In this document: one piece after another, positions 47,282 through 60,242 of the stretch
Layout: the number at the start of each line of letters is the position of its first letter
Numbering within the stretch: the first letter of the stretch is position 1
Assembly (NCBI RefSeq): GCF_000340215.1
Contig: NW_006921534.1
Span: 2,419,821 to 2,483,820 of the forward strand
Origin: Pseudocercospora fijiensis CIRAD86
Lineage: Eukaryota; Ascomycota; Dothideomycetes; Mycosphaerellales; Mycosphaerellaceae
Reading direction: 5' to 3'
Length of the DNA: 64,000 nucleotides
The notes under the pieces: model-generated
What the model was told of the DNA's origin: nothing
What the model saw: only the letters and a program-made list of their open reading frames with translations
The model's database searches: none
Program-made: the position numbers and the translations under genes

Positions 47282-47606
47282 CTTTTGATTAGTTAGTGCC
47301 CTTAGCTAATTGTCTATAGATTTAAGGTTATATAAGTACCTTTATACAACTACGTAGCCTAAGTAGGATTCGAAAATTCTATAAGTACTAAGGACTAAAA
47401 ATGCCGGCTACGCTGCCGGCTACACTGCTAAGTCTTACAAAGGGCTTGCTTAAAGCTACGTATACATTCGTACACTTCTTAAAAACCGATAAATTATATA
47501 GTTCGAACTAGCTACTTATATAGTTACTTAGCAAACCAACCTAAACTAAACTAGAGTTTCGGCTTAGCAAACCAAACCAAACTAACCCGAACTACTACGG
47601 GGTCTA

Positions 47607-48540
47607 AATATTACTATTCTTACTACTAGACAACTTAACCTACTTCGATTTACGTAGCTCCGTATTTAATATAATAGAGAGCTAGCCGACGCGATACGTA
47701 TAGGACTTACTCCGTAGTTTACTAGCCTAGTACTATACGACCTTCCCTATAGTAAGGTTATTTTCCTATATCTTACGTATTACTTCTTTATAGCGCTATC
47801 TTTTATCGCGACGAGCGCGGGGCTAGCGAGTTACGTAGTAGGTCGACTCGTTATTACTACTACTAACGCTACTACCGTCTATACTGCTATCTACTTCTAG
47901 TTATAAGCGATCCGCTAGGTCCTCCTCTTCGGTAGACCTATTACCTAGATACTTATAAGATAGAATACTAGAAAGATCGGAGGAGGCAGATAGACTAGAA
48001 GGAGATCTATCCGCGGCGGAGGATAGAGATAGTCTTATAGAAGTAGGCTAGAAAGCCGCGGAGGGTATAGTTATAATAGAAATATGCGATAATATAGTCG
48101 TATCTACCTAGCGTATATCGCGATATAGGCGCTATAACGACGACGATATATTTGTACCCGATTTCGTACCTAGGAAACTTCGGGAAAAAGATAGCAATAC
48201 GGAGAGAGGTATTCCCGCCGCGGAGAGAAGTTTTTACCGTAGGAAATAGTCGTTCTAATAGTAAAACTAGGGTTATACGATTCTCCTATATAAATGTTTA
48301 ATATAGGAAGTTGAAATCCCGATAGAAACGGCCTAGACGAGAATAGCGATTCCTATATTCCCTACTCTAATTAGTAGAAAAATTTGCTTAGCTCCGTATA
48401 GTTTTTATCTAAGCCCGCTACGGAGTAGTCTATATACGGTACGCGGACCGCTATATTCCGTAAAGGCAAATTGTCTAATAATAAAACGTAGGTAAGAATA
48501 TAAAGGTAGGAATCGCTAATATTCTCGTCTAGTCTCGAGA
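47607..48540 (-). pseudogene. RecQ-like unit copy 2, region specific to this copy
   Basis: This minus-strand relic lies between the hAT target site and the end of homology with copy 1. It reads basic and serine-rich segments (SLSSAADRSPSSLSASSDL, about 47,960-48,020) and RFLPLYSYLRFIIRQFAF (about 48,460-48,515), with RIP stops. It is probably the continuation of the gene that resumes at 37,608. No domain is recognised. Confidence 0.4.
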
Positions 48541-50760
48541 AGCAGATCCCCCGGGACTGCTACGTAGTAGCTCGCTTTAGCATTTAACTAGTAGGTACCG
48601 TATATACAAGGCGCGCGTAAAGCTACGGGCGTAGCGGAATTGCCGTCCTTAGTATCGGTATTCTTATCTTCTCGATTACTATTAAGCGAGATATCGATAT
48701 TAAGTATTAAGTATAATCCTTCCTACTACGCCTAGAACTTGCCCTTATAGGCGACGCGAGGTCCGCTACGGACCTTGCTACCCTCTACCGGCTAATCCCT
48801 AAGCCGTTTTTTTGTATTCCTTATCTACGCTAGCTAGAATACGAATACCTCGCTACGAAGATTACTCGGAACTATATTCCGACCGGTACGCCCGAGACGC
48901 TAGCGAAGATTTAGGTAGTTATACTCTAATATAAGACCCTACTAGATAACGATTTGTACTATACGGATATTAATGCCTACGCTAAGGGCGGTAGTAGCAA
49001 TTATAATATAGATAGTACTATCCGCTACGCTAAACTTACGAAACCGCAGGTCCTAATCGTATATAGGTATAGCGGATATATAGAATTAGACAATTCTAAG
49101 AACGTTTAGTATAGGATTAGACCTATTTCCCTAATAATACTAGTTTTCTCGATATAGGTCCTTAGTCCGAAGTACTAGCTAGGCTCGAACGCGATTTATA
49201 AGCGCGATTACGTCCGGGCGACTATCAATAAAGATAATAGTCTTTAGTATCTCCGCTAGCGTAGCCCGTTAGTCCGCTACGGACTAGGCTTCGCCCGTAT
49301 TAGCTAGCGTAGTAGTAGCTAAATTCGAGCCCGTAGCGGGTAGAGGCGAGCCCGCGGTACTTACGGCCTTTTTAATTACAAAATACAACTAGCTATAGAC
49401 TGACTTTATATTTTTATCTAACTCTTTAAAGATATACGTATAGTTAACGCGATCGATACTAGTCCGTAGTACTATAGAATAATATAGCTCGTACCCGACC
49501 GGTCTAAACCCGCTATAATTTAATATATAGGCTTAGGTTACGGTATCTAGGGTTCTAGTATAGCTAAACTATATACAGTCCTAGCGGAGAAGCTACCTAA
49601 GCTACGCGACTATAAGGAATTCCTCGCGGAAGCTAGCCTATTTCGAGAGGAGATGAATTTTATCGAATACGACTAGCCCGATACGTAAGGAAAGATTCGG
49701 ATCCTTTAGGGTATCCTTAAAGTTATCGGATACGGCCTACTCCGGGCCTAGAATAATATAATCGTACTAGCCCGCTCTGATTTTAGTAAACAAATCTAGA
49801 TTCCGCTACTTAGCCTTACTCGTAACTAGTACGGGATTAACGTATTCCCCTACGATCTTCTTTAAGTCCGCTTCTTACTCCGCCCTAAGCCGAGTAAGAG
49901 GTACTAACTAGATAGTAGTCTATCTAGTAAGTATAGTAAAAGCCTAGAAGATTAGGCTCTTACCTAAACTAGTCTTTACGACAAATAGGACATCCTATCG
50001 CTAGTAAATTAAGGCCCGTAGTATAGTAACCTAGATCCGATACGGCTTTTTCTTAGGCCGCTATTTAGATAGTTTATATAATCGATTTAATATTTACCTT
50101 ATTCTAGCTTCGATAATATCGAATTAGAGGTCGACTAAATCGGTATAGTCGACGGTATAAACTATCGCGCGAATAGATTTAAGAGTATAGTTATAGATTC
50201 GATTAACTATAAATCGAATAATCTCCCGTAGATCGGTATATACGACCCTCGTAGAAAGCTCTACGGGAATACTCTATAGCGTAGCGGACTTCTAGAGCTT
50301 ACCTAGCTAGAAACTATTCTAGATTCTCTAAGCTAATTTTCCCGATTTCGCTCTTATAAATTGCCCTCTAGTCGCGGCCCTTCTCTAACCCGTAACGCGT
50401 AGAGCCTACTCTACTCGCGGCGTTAAAACCGGCTCGAGTATTACGGTATTCTAAACGTATCTCTTACTAACTCGGAGCTACGATACCTAGCTAATAATAT
50501 TAGGCGGGAGGACTACGAGCGCTAGATAGGATAGTATCGGAGATAGATAAAAGTTACGGGAGCTTCTTCGCGGTATTATATTTACCCGCCGCGGATATTA
50601 TTTCGATCGTTACGGAGTTAGTTTATCGCTCTACGGTCGTAGTAGGGTAGACGCGTCTAGCTTTAATATAGTAAGCGATATTCGATTTTCGGGTATATAT
50701 AGATTTTCCCCGGCGAGTAGTAGACCTAAGTTCTTTAGATTTTAGGGATAGATAGTTTCT
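48541..50760 (-). pseudogene. RecQ-like helicase relic, copy 2 (inverted)
   Basis: This is the mirror image of 12,203-15,440 without the 1,012-bp TIR insertion, and it gives the empty site for that element near 49,465. The helicase runs on the minus strand from about 50,750. The Walker A region here keeps KTSLGKSL (about 49,950-49,985), unlike copy 1. Motif II is VVFDKIHLLS (about 49,650-49,680), where copy 1 has DEIY, so the ancestor was DEIH. Motif VI QRLGRTG-like sequence lies near 48,895. Different RIP changes in the two copies let most of the ancestral protein be inferred. Beyond 50,760 the sequence continues past the point where copy 1 was cut by Gypsy-1. Confidence 0.7.
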
Positions 50761-50888
50761 ATAACTACGTAGGGCTTAACTATAGCGGATTTTGCGATTT
50801 TCGATATATAATAGTATTATAGTTAATAGCATCTACTTACTACTACGATTATCTATACACGCGCACTAAAACCCGATAGAAACGGATT

Positions 50889-50995
50889 AGACTAGTAATA
50901 AAGGGTGTTGTGTGGTCTGTACGGGAGTTTATTTCTATAGTGGCTTGTAGTGGCTAAGTACAGATATACCATACAACACCCTTTGTTACTGGTCT
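50889..50995. mobile_element. 107-bp inverted-repeat element at the RIP boundary
   Basis: Two 28-base arms (50,889-50,916 and 50,968-50,995) match except at three positions. They contain AAAGGGTGTTGT. Two of the mismatches are T in the left arm where the right arm has C before A, as RIP would make. The right arm and all sequence beyond it look normal. A short internal spacer and long arms fit a small MITE or foldback element. No clear target duplication is seen. Confidence 0.65.
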
Positions 50996-51356
50996 GAGTA
51001 GAGATAGGGGCAGATGCCGCGCGAGAATGAGTAGGGTATAGAAGAGTGCCCGGCCTCTGTCGATGGCATAGAACCTGTACGTACGTCCTCGGAACATTGT
51101 GCGGGCGCGGTCAGCTTTGGAGGTCTGCAGACCTCGTGAATAACCAATGCCTCACATGATGAGACAAGTACATATGTTTTGTGGGGAGACGCGGAGGAAA
51201 GTCCACTTGAGCAGCAGGACTGGAGGTGTCCCACCGATGATGGCGGTACTGTCCACCGACGTTGCTGTAAACAAAGAGCATCACATTGCCGTCGTAGCAG
51301 CGACAGTCGCAGCCTTCCTGTCCTCTCCATTTACAGGCTCCACAACTCCACCGCTG
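50996..51356. other. Non-RIP flank downstream of the monooxygenase
   Basis: Normal CA/TG content. It probably contains the 3' untranslated region and terminator of the minus-strand monooxygenase gene. Frames are open on both strands (for example 114 codons, minus, 50,986-51,330), but their composition is not protein-like and no domain is seen. Confidence 0.4.
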
Positions 51357-52846
<1,490 letters not shown>

Positions 52847-52869
52847 TTAGACTCTTCTTACACCTTCTG

Positions 52870-53265
52870 TAACGTAAAAGATATAGCAAACAAGAGGAGA
52901 TACTAATAGTAGGCTCCTAGTTAGCATTAGATAGATTATCCAATTCATCAGAGTTTACACTTATAAGTAGTTTCAATAGGTTGAGCCCTATTCCGCATTT
53001 TAATCTAATATCCTCCGAACTGCGACTAAGAAGTAAAGTAGCCTCGTTAGCACAGCTCTAAATTCCTTTCCGTTAGCATTACTAACGAGTCCCTATATCT
53101 CCTTCTTCTTTCTAGTTTCCGTACGAATCGGTCTACTAGTAAGAGTTAGAATTTCTTATATATTTGTAAAGATTAGGAGCGCCTTTGCCTACGCTTCTAT
53201 ACGCGTACTCTCGGGCGCTTAAAATAACATTATCTACTACCGAGAAGGCAAGCACCTCTCTTATC
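52870..53265. other. Junction between gene fragment and Copia relic
   Basis: CA/TG content falls off through this stretch. It should hold the Copia 5' LTR and primer-binding site. A TGTAACGTAAAAG start at about 52,870 is a possible LTR edge, but no second LTR is in the window to confirm it. Confidence 0.35.
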
Positions 53266-55635
53266 GACCCTAATAGCGACAAAGTCTTAGTATCCTAATA
53301 ACAATTTACTACCTAGGATCGTATAACTACGGTTCGCGCGAAAGCTAAGAACTATTATAGCCTTATTAAAGGAACTAAGCCCGCGCTAGTTAAGCCGGAG
53401 ATTCCGACCTGGCTAGACAGAGCACAAATCGCTAAACAACTCGGCATTACCGGTACTACTCGAAATTGGACTACCGACTATAAAGAGGCAATTTAAGGAG
53501 AGTATACCGATTAGAAGGAGGACTATAAAGTAGCTATATTAAGCTATAAGCATAAGAAGGAGCAATACGATAAATACGATAAGCGAAAGCGGGAATGTAT
53601 CGCCTAGCTCTAAGGCAAAGTCTATCTAGCGATCTACGGGTTAGTCTTAGAAACAGATAGTCTATAGACACTTTACGAGGGCATAGTTAAGTATATTAAA
53701 GTCTCCGATTAGAGAGCACTATAGTAAGCTACCGCAGACTTTAATAGAGCTAAAGTATAGCACTACGATAGTATAGTAGACTATATCTACAAATTAGAAA
53801 TGCTCCGACTCGATCTCCGGTTACTAACTAAGAATAATAATTATATATCCGACAATAAGCTTATAGCTAAGATAATCGAAGGTCTAGGACGAGACTACGA
53901 GGATTTCGTTACGGCTTATAAACGATATAGCGATGTAGGCATCTCGACGTCTCTTACCTTACTAAAATCTCAACTTCTAAGCGAAGAAGCGCGCGTACTC
54001 TAAAAGAAGAAGAAGGCACTAGTAGAACTAAGGAAGCTAAACAATAGCAATAAGGCATCTACTCCTAGTAGCAACTCTTTAAAAAACACTAACTTAGGCA
54101 AGGAACGTAAAAAGTTAGACTATTATAGCAGATAGGGTTTCTACGAAGAAACAGAGTGCTAGGTTAAACACCCTAAACTAAAGCCAAAGCAGGAAGGCGA
54201 CAAGACTAAATTAGCACTAGCTAGTACCCCTACCGACAAAGGAGGACAATCCGCTTTACTTATAATTAGTAATAATGTTAACTACTATAGTACTATTAGA
54301 CTAGATAGGTAGATCGGTCTTATAGAAGGAGATAACGATAAGTTCTAGAAACTCCTACGAGAAGCGTAAGACTAGGTAGCAACTACCCCTTAGCGAGTCT
54401 AGGCACTAGTAGAGGTGTTTAATAATTACCTCTATATAGATAGTAACCTCGACCTCGACTTCGTAATTTAAATGTAGGACACCCTAGCTATCGCTACAGA
54501 AGTGACCGTACTAGACGAATTCGAGTGCTTAGACTCTTTATATAATTCTAAAGAGCTTAACAACAACCTAAGGGTTACTAGCCTTAATGTATTACGCAAC
54601 ACTCGACAGCGTCCGCTTACAGTTAATTATTAGCTAGAAGGCGTACGTTATCCCGACCTAACGGAGAACGTTCTAGAGCTCTAACTAACTCCGATAATTA
54701 ACTAGGCACTAAGAACTTCGGCTACAGTGTTATACTAACGCCTCGGCTAACTGTCCCTAATACGCGAGAGAGCTATAAATGCTAACCTAACCTCCGATAA
54801 TAGCAGATAGCTTTAGGAAGAGCTCTAAGCTAGTCTGCCTAAAGAAGAAGGCTATATTGCCGATAACGAGTTAGGAGAAGATTAAGAATTCTTTAGCTTT
54901 ACTATAGAACTAGAACCTAGTATATGTACCTAGTCGTTCTCTAACCCCGCCGTTACTAACACAACTTTACAGATAGTTAGTAAGACAGGCATTTAGAGGG
55001 AGGAGTTTAATAAGGAGATTCTAAGAACGCATATCGGGGGATAGGAGTTTGTACTAGTAGGTAACGAGTCGCCCGCGATAAAAATAGCATTCGCGATAGC
55101 TACGCTAGAAGAGGCATTAGTTACAAGGGACACATAGCTGTTAGACAGTAGTGCTACGATATACATTTGCAATAATGTTAAATAGTTTACTAAACTGCAA
55201 CCACTCTAGTTTCAGATCGGTATAGCCGACAGCGGTGCTAAGCTTTAAGTATAAGGAGGAGGTACTATAGAAATCTATATAATCGATTAAGACGGTGCCC
55301 CGTTTAAGCTTAAACTCCTAGGAGTTGCTTTTGCACTATATAGCATATATAACCTCCTATTACAATCTAAGCTAGACAAGTCCGGTATATATAGGAAATA
55401 GGGCGGAGGAGAAGTTAAGCTCCTTACCGCCGGAGGCTACTATATTAGTACTACTAAGATAATGAAAAATCTCTATATAATGCAGTTAGTCAATATCCTA
55501 TAGAGCAAGGAAGAATAGTAGTCGATTCCTCTATTTGCTGCAAAAATAGATATAGACACGCATCCCGTACTTGTCTAGTACCGACGTCTAGGCTACCTAA
55601 GCTTCTACCGCATAAGAAAATTGCTTAAATATAGC
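53266..55635 (+). mobile_element. Copia retrotransposon relic: gag, protease, start of integrase
   Basis: The plus strand reads a Copia-type polyprotein with RIP stops. The gag (about 53,290-54,200) has ISDNKLIAKIIEGLGRDYED, typical of the UBN2/Copia gag family (53,800-54,003 is open). A degraded zinc knuckle follows (YYSRQGFYEETEC then VKHP, about 54,120-54,170; Cys and His partly lost). The protease active site reads LLDSSATIYICNN (ancestrally DSGA, about 55,140-55,178). The pre-integrase domain begins YRRLGYLSFYRIRKLL (about 55,580-55,630). The element is cut at 55,635 by hAT copy B, so integrase and reverse transcriptase lie beyond the window. Its 5' end abuts the truncated monooxygenase. 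Confidence 0.8.
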
Positions 55636-55649
55636 TAGACCCCGCAGTG

Positions 55650-55735
55650 GTTCGGGTTGGTTTGGTTTGGTTTGCTAAGCCGAAACTCTAGTTTAGTTTG
55701 GGTTGGTTTGCTAAGCAACTATATAAGTAGCTAGT
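55650..55735. repeat. hAT right subterminal GGTTTGG repeats
   Basis: Next to the terminal repeat, GGTTGGTTTGGTTTGGTTTG and a second GGGTTGGTTTGCTAAGC block occur. Copy A has the mirror at 47,520-47,590. They are likely transposase-binding motifs. TG dinucleotides survive here, so this end escaped much of the RIP. Confidence 0.6.
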
Positions 55736-56067
55736 TCGAACTATATAATTTATCGGTTTTTAAGAAGTGTACGAATGTATACGTAGCTTTAAGCAAGCCC
55801 TTTATAAGACTTAGCAGTGTGGCCGGCAGCGTAGCCGGCATTTTTAGTCCTTAGTACTTATAGAATTTTCGAATCCTACTTAGGCTACGTAGTTGTATGA
55901 AGGTACTTATATAACCTTAAATCCATAGACAATTAGCTAAGGGCACTAACCAATCAAAAGCATATATATACATATACAAGGCATTATAGTTCAGTTCGGA
56001 AACTGCACTCCTTAGGTATGAATTTCATCCTTTCGTTTACGGTTTAATTCCCTAACTGCTTAGTAGA

Positions 56068-56570
56068 ATGTCTTTATCTAGATCTAGGCAGAACTTATCG
56101 ATTTCCCTAGAAGTCCTCCTCCTTAAGAAGTTTATACACTTTCCTACCGAACTATTCGACAACATTAAGTACTAGGATAGCTCCTCCCTCGGTATCGGCA
56201 TAGTATATAAAAGAGCTATAAGGCAGCTCTATAGAACGTTCTACTAGTTACTCGCTATACTAAGGCCGAATGCTAGTTCGTTCCTTAGAACTCTTAGTTA
56301 TTTAGGAGATATAAAGGGTAGGGCAGGTAGTGACTTCGTATTGTATAAGGAGGTAGAGGCTGCTATAGAAGAGGCCTTCAACCTATAGAAGATAGTAAAA
56401 GATATAGAGGCAGCTGCAGGTCTAGGTACCTAGTTAAATTTTCAGTAGGTAGAGTATAAGGATATTTAGAGGGAGTATTAGGTAGAGTTGCGAAGGCAGG
56501 TATATAATATGCTCTAGAAAACAGGGATAGTGCCTATAACTATAACTATTAGGCTCTTTAACCTTCCTTA
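56068..56570 (+). pseudogene. hAT cargo gene at the right end, unknown (copy B)
   Basis: ATG at 56,068 starts MSLSRSRQNLSISLEVLLLK. The reading continues for about 160 residues (IRQLYRTFYQLLAILRPN, SSFLRTLSYL, EVEAAIEEAFNLQKIVKDIE) with a few TAG stops. It differs from copy A by a short insertion (EVLLLKK against EALRKK) and some substitutions. It is divergent in position from the element end and converges on H3-like gene b. Confidence 0.5.
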
Positions 56571-56931
56571 TTTTTCCCTGTTTTCTTTTTATAAAAATCT
56601 AAACTAATACAAATCAACCGGAATGTCTATCTTCTTTTAGTTCTTTAAAAAACCTAGCAGCGTAGCTAGTAGCGTAGCCGGTAGCGTAGCCGGTAGCGTA
56701 GCCGGCCTTTTTACTCCTTAGTACTAACGGGATTTTGGGAGACTTCTATTCCGTACGGCTAATAAAGCATACTGTACTATATATATATGCTTAGAGAGTA
56801 TTTAGAGCGCGGTATACAGCGCCGTATAATAGCGGCTTATTTCGTATATAGAAAAGCTTGTAGATAACACTACGAACATCCTTTCTACTAGAACATCTAT
56901 CCTACCTAGCACCGTCTCGAATGTAGACATT

Positions 56932-57610
56932 CTAGCCTTTTAGAATCTAATCGAGTGCTTTGAAATCCTTGTCTATAATCGTTATACGCTTCGCGTAGAT
57001 AGCTATAAGGTTGACCGCTAAAATAGTATTAGTATAGTCCGAAAAGAGGTAGAAGAGAAACATATATTCGAAGATACGAACTAGGTAGGCTTCTATAGCC
57101 TCTTAAAGGGCGCCTATCGCGGAGGCTTAGAAGCGAAGGTCCGTTCTATAATCCTAGGCAATTTCGCGAACAAGTCGTTAGAAAAGAGTTTTACGGATTA
57201 GGAGCTAAGAACTCTTCTAATACTGCCGAATCTTACGGAGGGCTACGGCTAAAGAAGGATTAGTAAAAAGACAGTAAGAATGCCGGCTACGCTACCGGCT
57301 ACGCTACCGGCTACGCTACCGGCTATAAATAGGACTTACTTCCTAGGCGCTATCGACGCTTCGTACGATTGCTACTAGTAGTAGAAGCGCTAGTTGTCGT
57401 CTTGCGTAGAGCCTTGCCCGCCGTTGTCTTACGCGGAGCCTTGCCCGCCGTTATCTTACGCGGAGCCTTACTCGCGACGCCCTTTCTAGCACCGGAGCTA
57501 GCGGCAGCAGTAGCAGCTATCTTACGTTAATATACTATGCTCGTTCTACTATTTCCGATCTTGTTACGACCCGTAGAAGTAGTAGGTCCCTTCTTACGAG
57601 GCGTCGTAAC
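56932..57610 (-). pseudogene. Histone H3-like gene b in hAT copy B
   Basis: Mirror of the copy A gene with the same exon pattern: exon 1 to 57,340, intron 1 57,339-57,249 (91 bases), exon 2 57,248-57,066, intron 2 57,065-57,018 (48 bases), exon 3 to 56,932. The tail has three KAPRK-TAG type units against two in copy A, a 27-base difference. Exon 2 reads TVALRKIRQYQKSS, LLIRKT, RLVREIA, DYRTDLRF and ASAIGAL, closer to canonical H3 (DYRTDLRF against DFKTDLRF) than copy A. Intron 2 begins ATATGT where GTATGT is expected. Several TAG/TAA stops remain, so it is inactive as it stands. Confidence 0.87.
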
Positions 57611-58182
57611 TTAGTTAAGTAGACTCGCTATTATAAAAGTCGTCGAATTGAGGAAAAAAGTGCGTTACGAAGGTATACGAAGACGCGCGCGGAGCGAGGG
57701 TATTACGGAGGTAGTAGATATAGAGCGTAGAGGTATAGGTATCGATGCGAAGGTTGAATATAGCGGTAGTGTCGCGGTATCGCTAAGCAATAGAGTAAGC
57801 TTCGCGCAAGCCTATATTATAGTAACGTTAGAGCAAGGAAAGAAGGCAGGCACGGCTAAAAAAGGTAGGCACGGCTAAAAAAGGCAGGTACGGCAGACTT
57901 TGAAATATAGCCGGCATATATAGCCGGTATAGTAATAGGCGAAAGCCTCCTTTTAATGAATAGCCGGCGTAATAATAGTATCCTACTATAGTATAGATAT
58001 TCTTTAGTAATGCCTTTACTAGCTATAGTAATCTTATAAGTAACCTAGGCCTATTGCTAGTAAATATAAGAAATATTAGGTAGGCTATACTAAACAAGCT
58101 AGTCATTTAGCAGGAAAAGGCCTACTACCGTCTCTATATACCGGCTACGAGTGCCGGCTACGAGTGCCGGCTATCGCTCTAA

Positions 58183-58900
58183 ATTCAACTCCGCCCTATC
58201 TTAGAGGCTAAGGTACCGAGCGGAAACCCTATAGCTTATATTCACTCGGTTGTCGCGGAGCGCTTATAGGTAAGGTATTAGAAAAGAGTATAAAAAGTAC
58301 GAGAAGAGTATCCTAGGATATAGGTCGTAAGTGAATAAGAGTAGTACGCCTAGTTATTTATATAGTACGTTACTCTATACGACTAAGAGCCTATATTATC
58401 TCGTACTTCGCTTATAAGACCTCGACTCTACTAATATACTATTATTCTCCTACTCGGTCGCTGTCTTAAATCTTCTTCGAGTTGCCGGACTTAGTACGCA
58501 TCTATAGCTATGCAATAGCGCTACGTATTATAGAGAATCAACTCCGCCGTATCTCGAAGGCTAAGGTACCGAGCGGAAATCCTATAGCTTATATTTACTC
58601 GGTTATCGCGGAGCGATTATAGATAAGGTATTAGAAAAGAGTATAAAAAGTACGATAAGAGCATCCTAGGATATAGGTCGTAAGTGAATAAGAGTAGTAC
58701 GCCTAGTTATTTATATAGTACGTTACTCTATACGACTAAGAGCCTATATTATCTTATACTTCGCTTATAAGACCTCGACTCTACTAGTATACTATCGATC
58801 TCCTCCTCGGTCGCTAATACGCTATCTTAATTCTTCTTCGAGTTACCGGACTTAGTACGTATCTATAGCTATACAATAGCGCTACGCATTATAGAGAATT
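58183..58900. repeat. Tandem duplication in hAT copy B
   Basis: Mirror of 44,424-45,129: two units of about 355 bases, each starting AACTCCGCC in this orientation. Both copies of the transposon carry it. Confidence 0.75.
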
Positions 58901-58904
58901 TCTC

Positions 58905-59160
58905 GTTAAAGTTTCTCTCTCGTAGGCTTGCTATCTACCTCGTAGTATAGAGGATTAAAGTGCTAATACTAAAGAATCTCCTTGTAGTTAGGATGCTAGG
59001 GCTCCTTAGGACCTTTATATTTTAGGTTTAAATAGAGACGTATTATAAACGTTCTATCGCCCTTTCGCTTACTACCCGCTAGGTCGCGATATACGAAGAA
59101 ACTAATCTAAATATAGCTCGTCTCTATAAGAGCCGGGTAAATATAGAGCGCTAGGTTTCT
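58905..59160 (-). pseudogene. hAT cargo ORF, unknown conserved fragment (copy B)
   Basis: Mirror of 44,160-44,416. On the minus strand the same protein fragment can be read with its own pattern of RIP stops, which supports an originally coding frame. Unrecognised. Confidence 0.4.
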
Positions 59161-59289
59161 ACTTCGTACCTTAGATTTAGGGACGGCGCGGAGATAAAAT
59201 TAGAAATATGGCCGGCACCTATAGCCGGTAAAAGGATGCGAAAATGGGCCTCCTCCTAGGTTAATCTAACGACTAAATACAATTTCCAA

Positions 59290-59931
59290 CTAATCCGCTA
59301 TAAACCGACGCCGAATTTTAGCTAGAAGCTGTATATCTTTATTTTGAAGAGTAACCCGCTTCGTATAGATAGTAAGGAGGTTTAAAAGCTTAAGCTCGGT
59401 TACGAGAAATGCCTCTATAGCTTCCTAAAGAGTACTAATCGCCTTAGCCGTAAATCGTATACTAGACTGAAAATCTAATGTAATTTCTCGGACGAGTCGC
59501 TAGAAGGGAGTCTTAGGGATTAAAAGCTCGGTCCCTCTTTTGTTTTAGAAAAGCCGGATCTAGCGAAGGGTAATAGTACCTAGTTTAAAGCGCCGCTTCT
59601 TTATCGTCGAGTCCTGCCTTATTCCCTTTCTTTTAATAGAAAGATAACTTTTCTTCGCGATAGTCTTCGTCCGCCTACTCTTTTTAGCCTTCTCCTATCT
59701 ACCTATAGCCTTCTTGTTTTTCGGTACTGTTTTCCGAGGAACCCCCTTCCTTCGTATATACTACGGAGAGCCTTACTCTTCCGATATCTCGTTCTCGCTA
59801 CGGTCTCCCTATACTTAGCTTGCTTTACCCTTACCCTTTAGCCTCTAAAGATATTTATCTACGCGTTTAGGCGACGAGGGTATATCGGTAGGACCTAGAA
59901 AATTAATAAGCATATAATCGTAGGGAGACAT
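59290..59931 (-). pseudogene. Histone H3-like gene a in hAT copy B
   Basis: Same 642-base length as copy A, ATG at 59,931 and TAG at 59,292-59,290. The H3 fold reads GTITLRQIRLFQ (taking RIP stops as Gln), LLIPKTPF, RLVREITLDF, IRFTAKAISTL and TIYTKRVTLQNKDIQLLAKI. Two Gln codons (CAA, CAG) that are TAA and TAG in copy A are intact here, which directly shows that those stops are RIP products. Some stops remain, so this copy is also broken. Confidence 0.85.
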
Positions 59932-60242
59932 TAATACTTCTTGCCTTCTAGAACAAATAGTCTTCTATTAAACTGCCTTATTAGGTTATCGTTAGATTCG
60001 AATAAAGGATAGTAGCTTAAGGAAGGGGAGGTAGCCGGCTTAGGAAGGCCCGAAGAGCCGAATCCTTAAGGTATATTTGTCTTTAAGAATATAGGGAAAG
60101 GGAAGAAGGAGAGGAAGAGCGAACAGAGAATTAGAAATAGTCCGTAGGTAAGCGGGGTCGGTTGCTATAGCAACTAGTCTGTTTAGGTCCTAGGAATTCG
60201 AAACATATTTCGGATATATACCGGCTATATACGCCGGCTATA

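Larger units (their letters stand above)
37609..47606 (+). mobile_element. hAT transposon copy A, about 10 kb, with cargo genes
   Basis: Terminal inverted repeats TAGACCCCGTAGTAGTTCGG are perfect at 37,609-37,628 and 47,587-47,606 (ancestrally CAGTGG where CA/TG were mutated). They are flanked by a perfect 8-bp target duplication AATATTAC. Both are hallmarks of hAT elements. Inside are, in order: subterminal repeats, a Lys-rich reading, a second unknown reading, a hAT transposase, an H3-like gene, an unknown reading, a 353-bp tandem duplication, a second H3-like gene with introns, and a convergent gene on the minus strand. Copy B repeats this order in the opposite orientation. A 100-base N gap falls in the transposase. 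Known hAT elements are usually 2-5 kb, so this one is unusually large. Confidence 0.9.

Noticed and set aside
50986..51330. A 114-codon frame on the minus strand downstream of the monooxygenase
   Set aside because: Its composition (Cys/Ser/Arg-rich, no motif) is not protein-like. It lies in the likely 3' untranslated region, and competing frames are open on the other strand.
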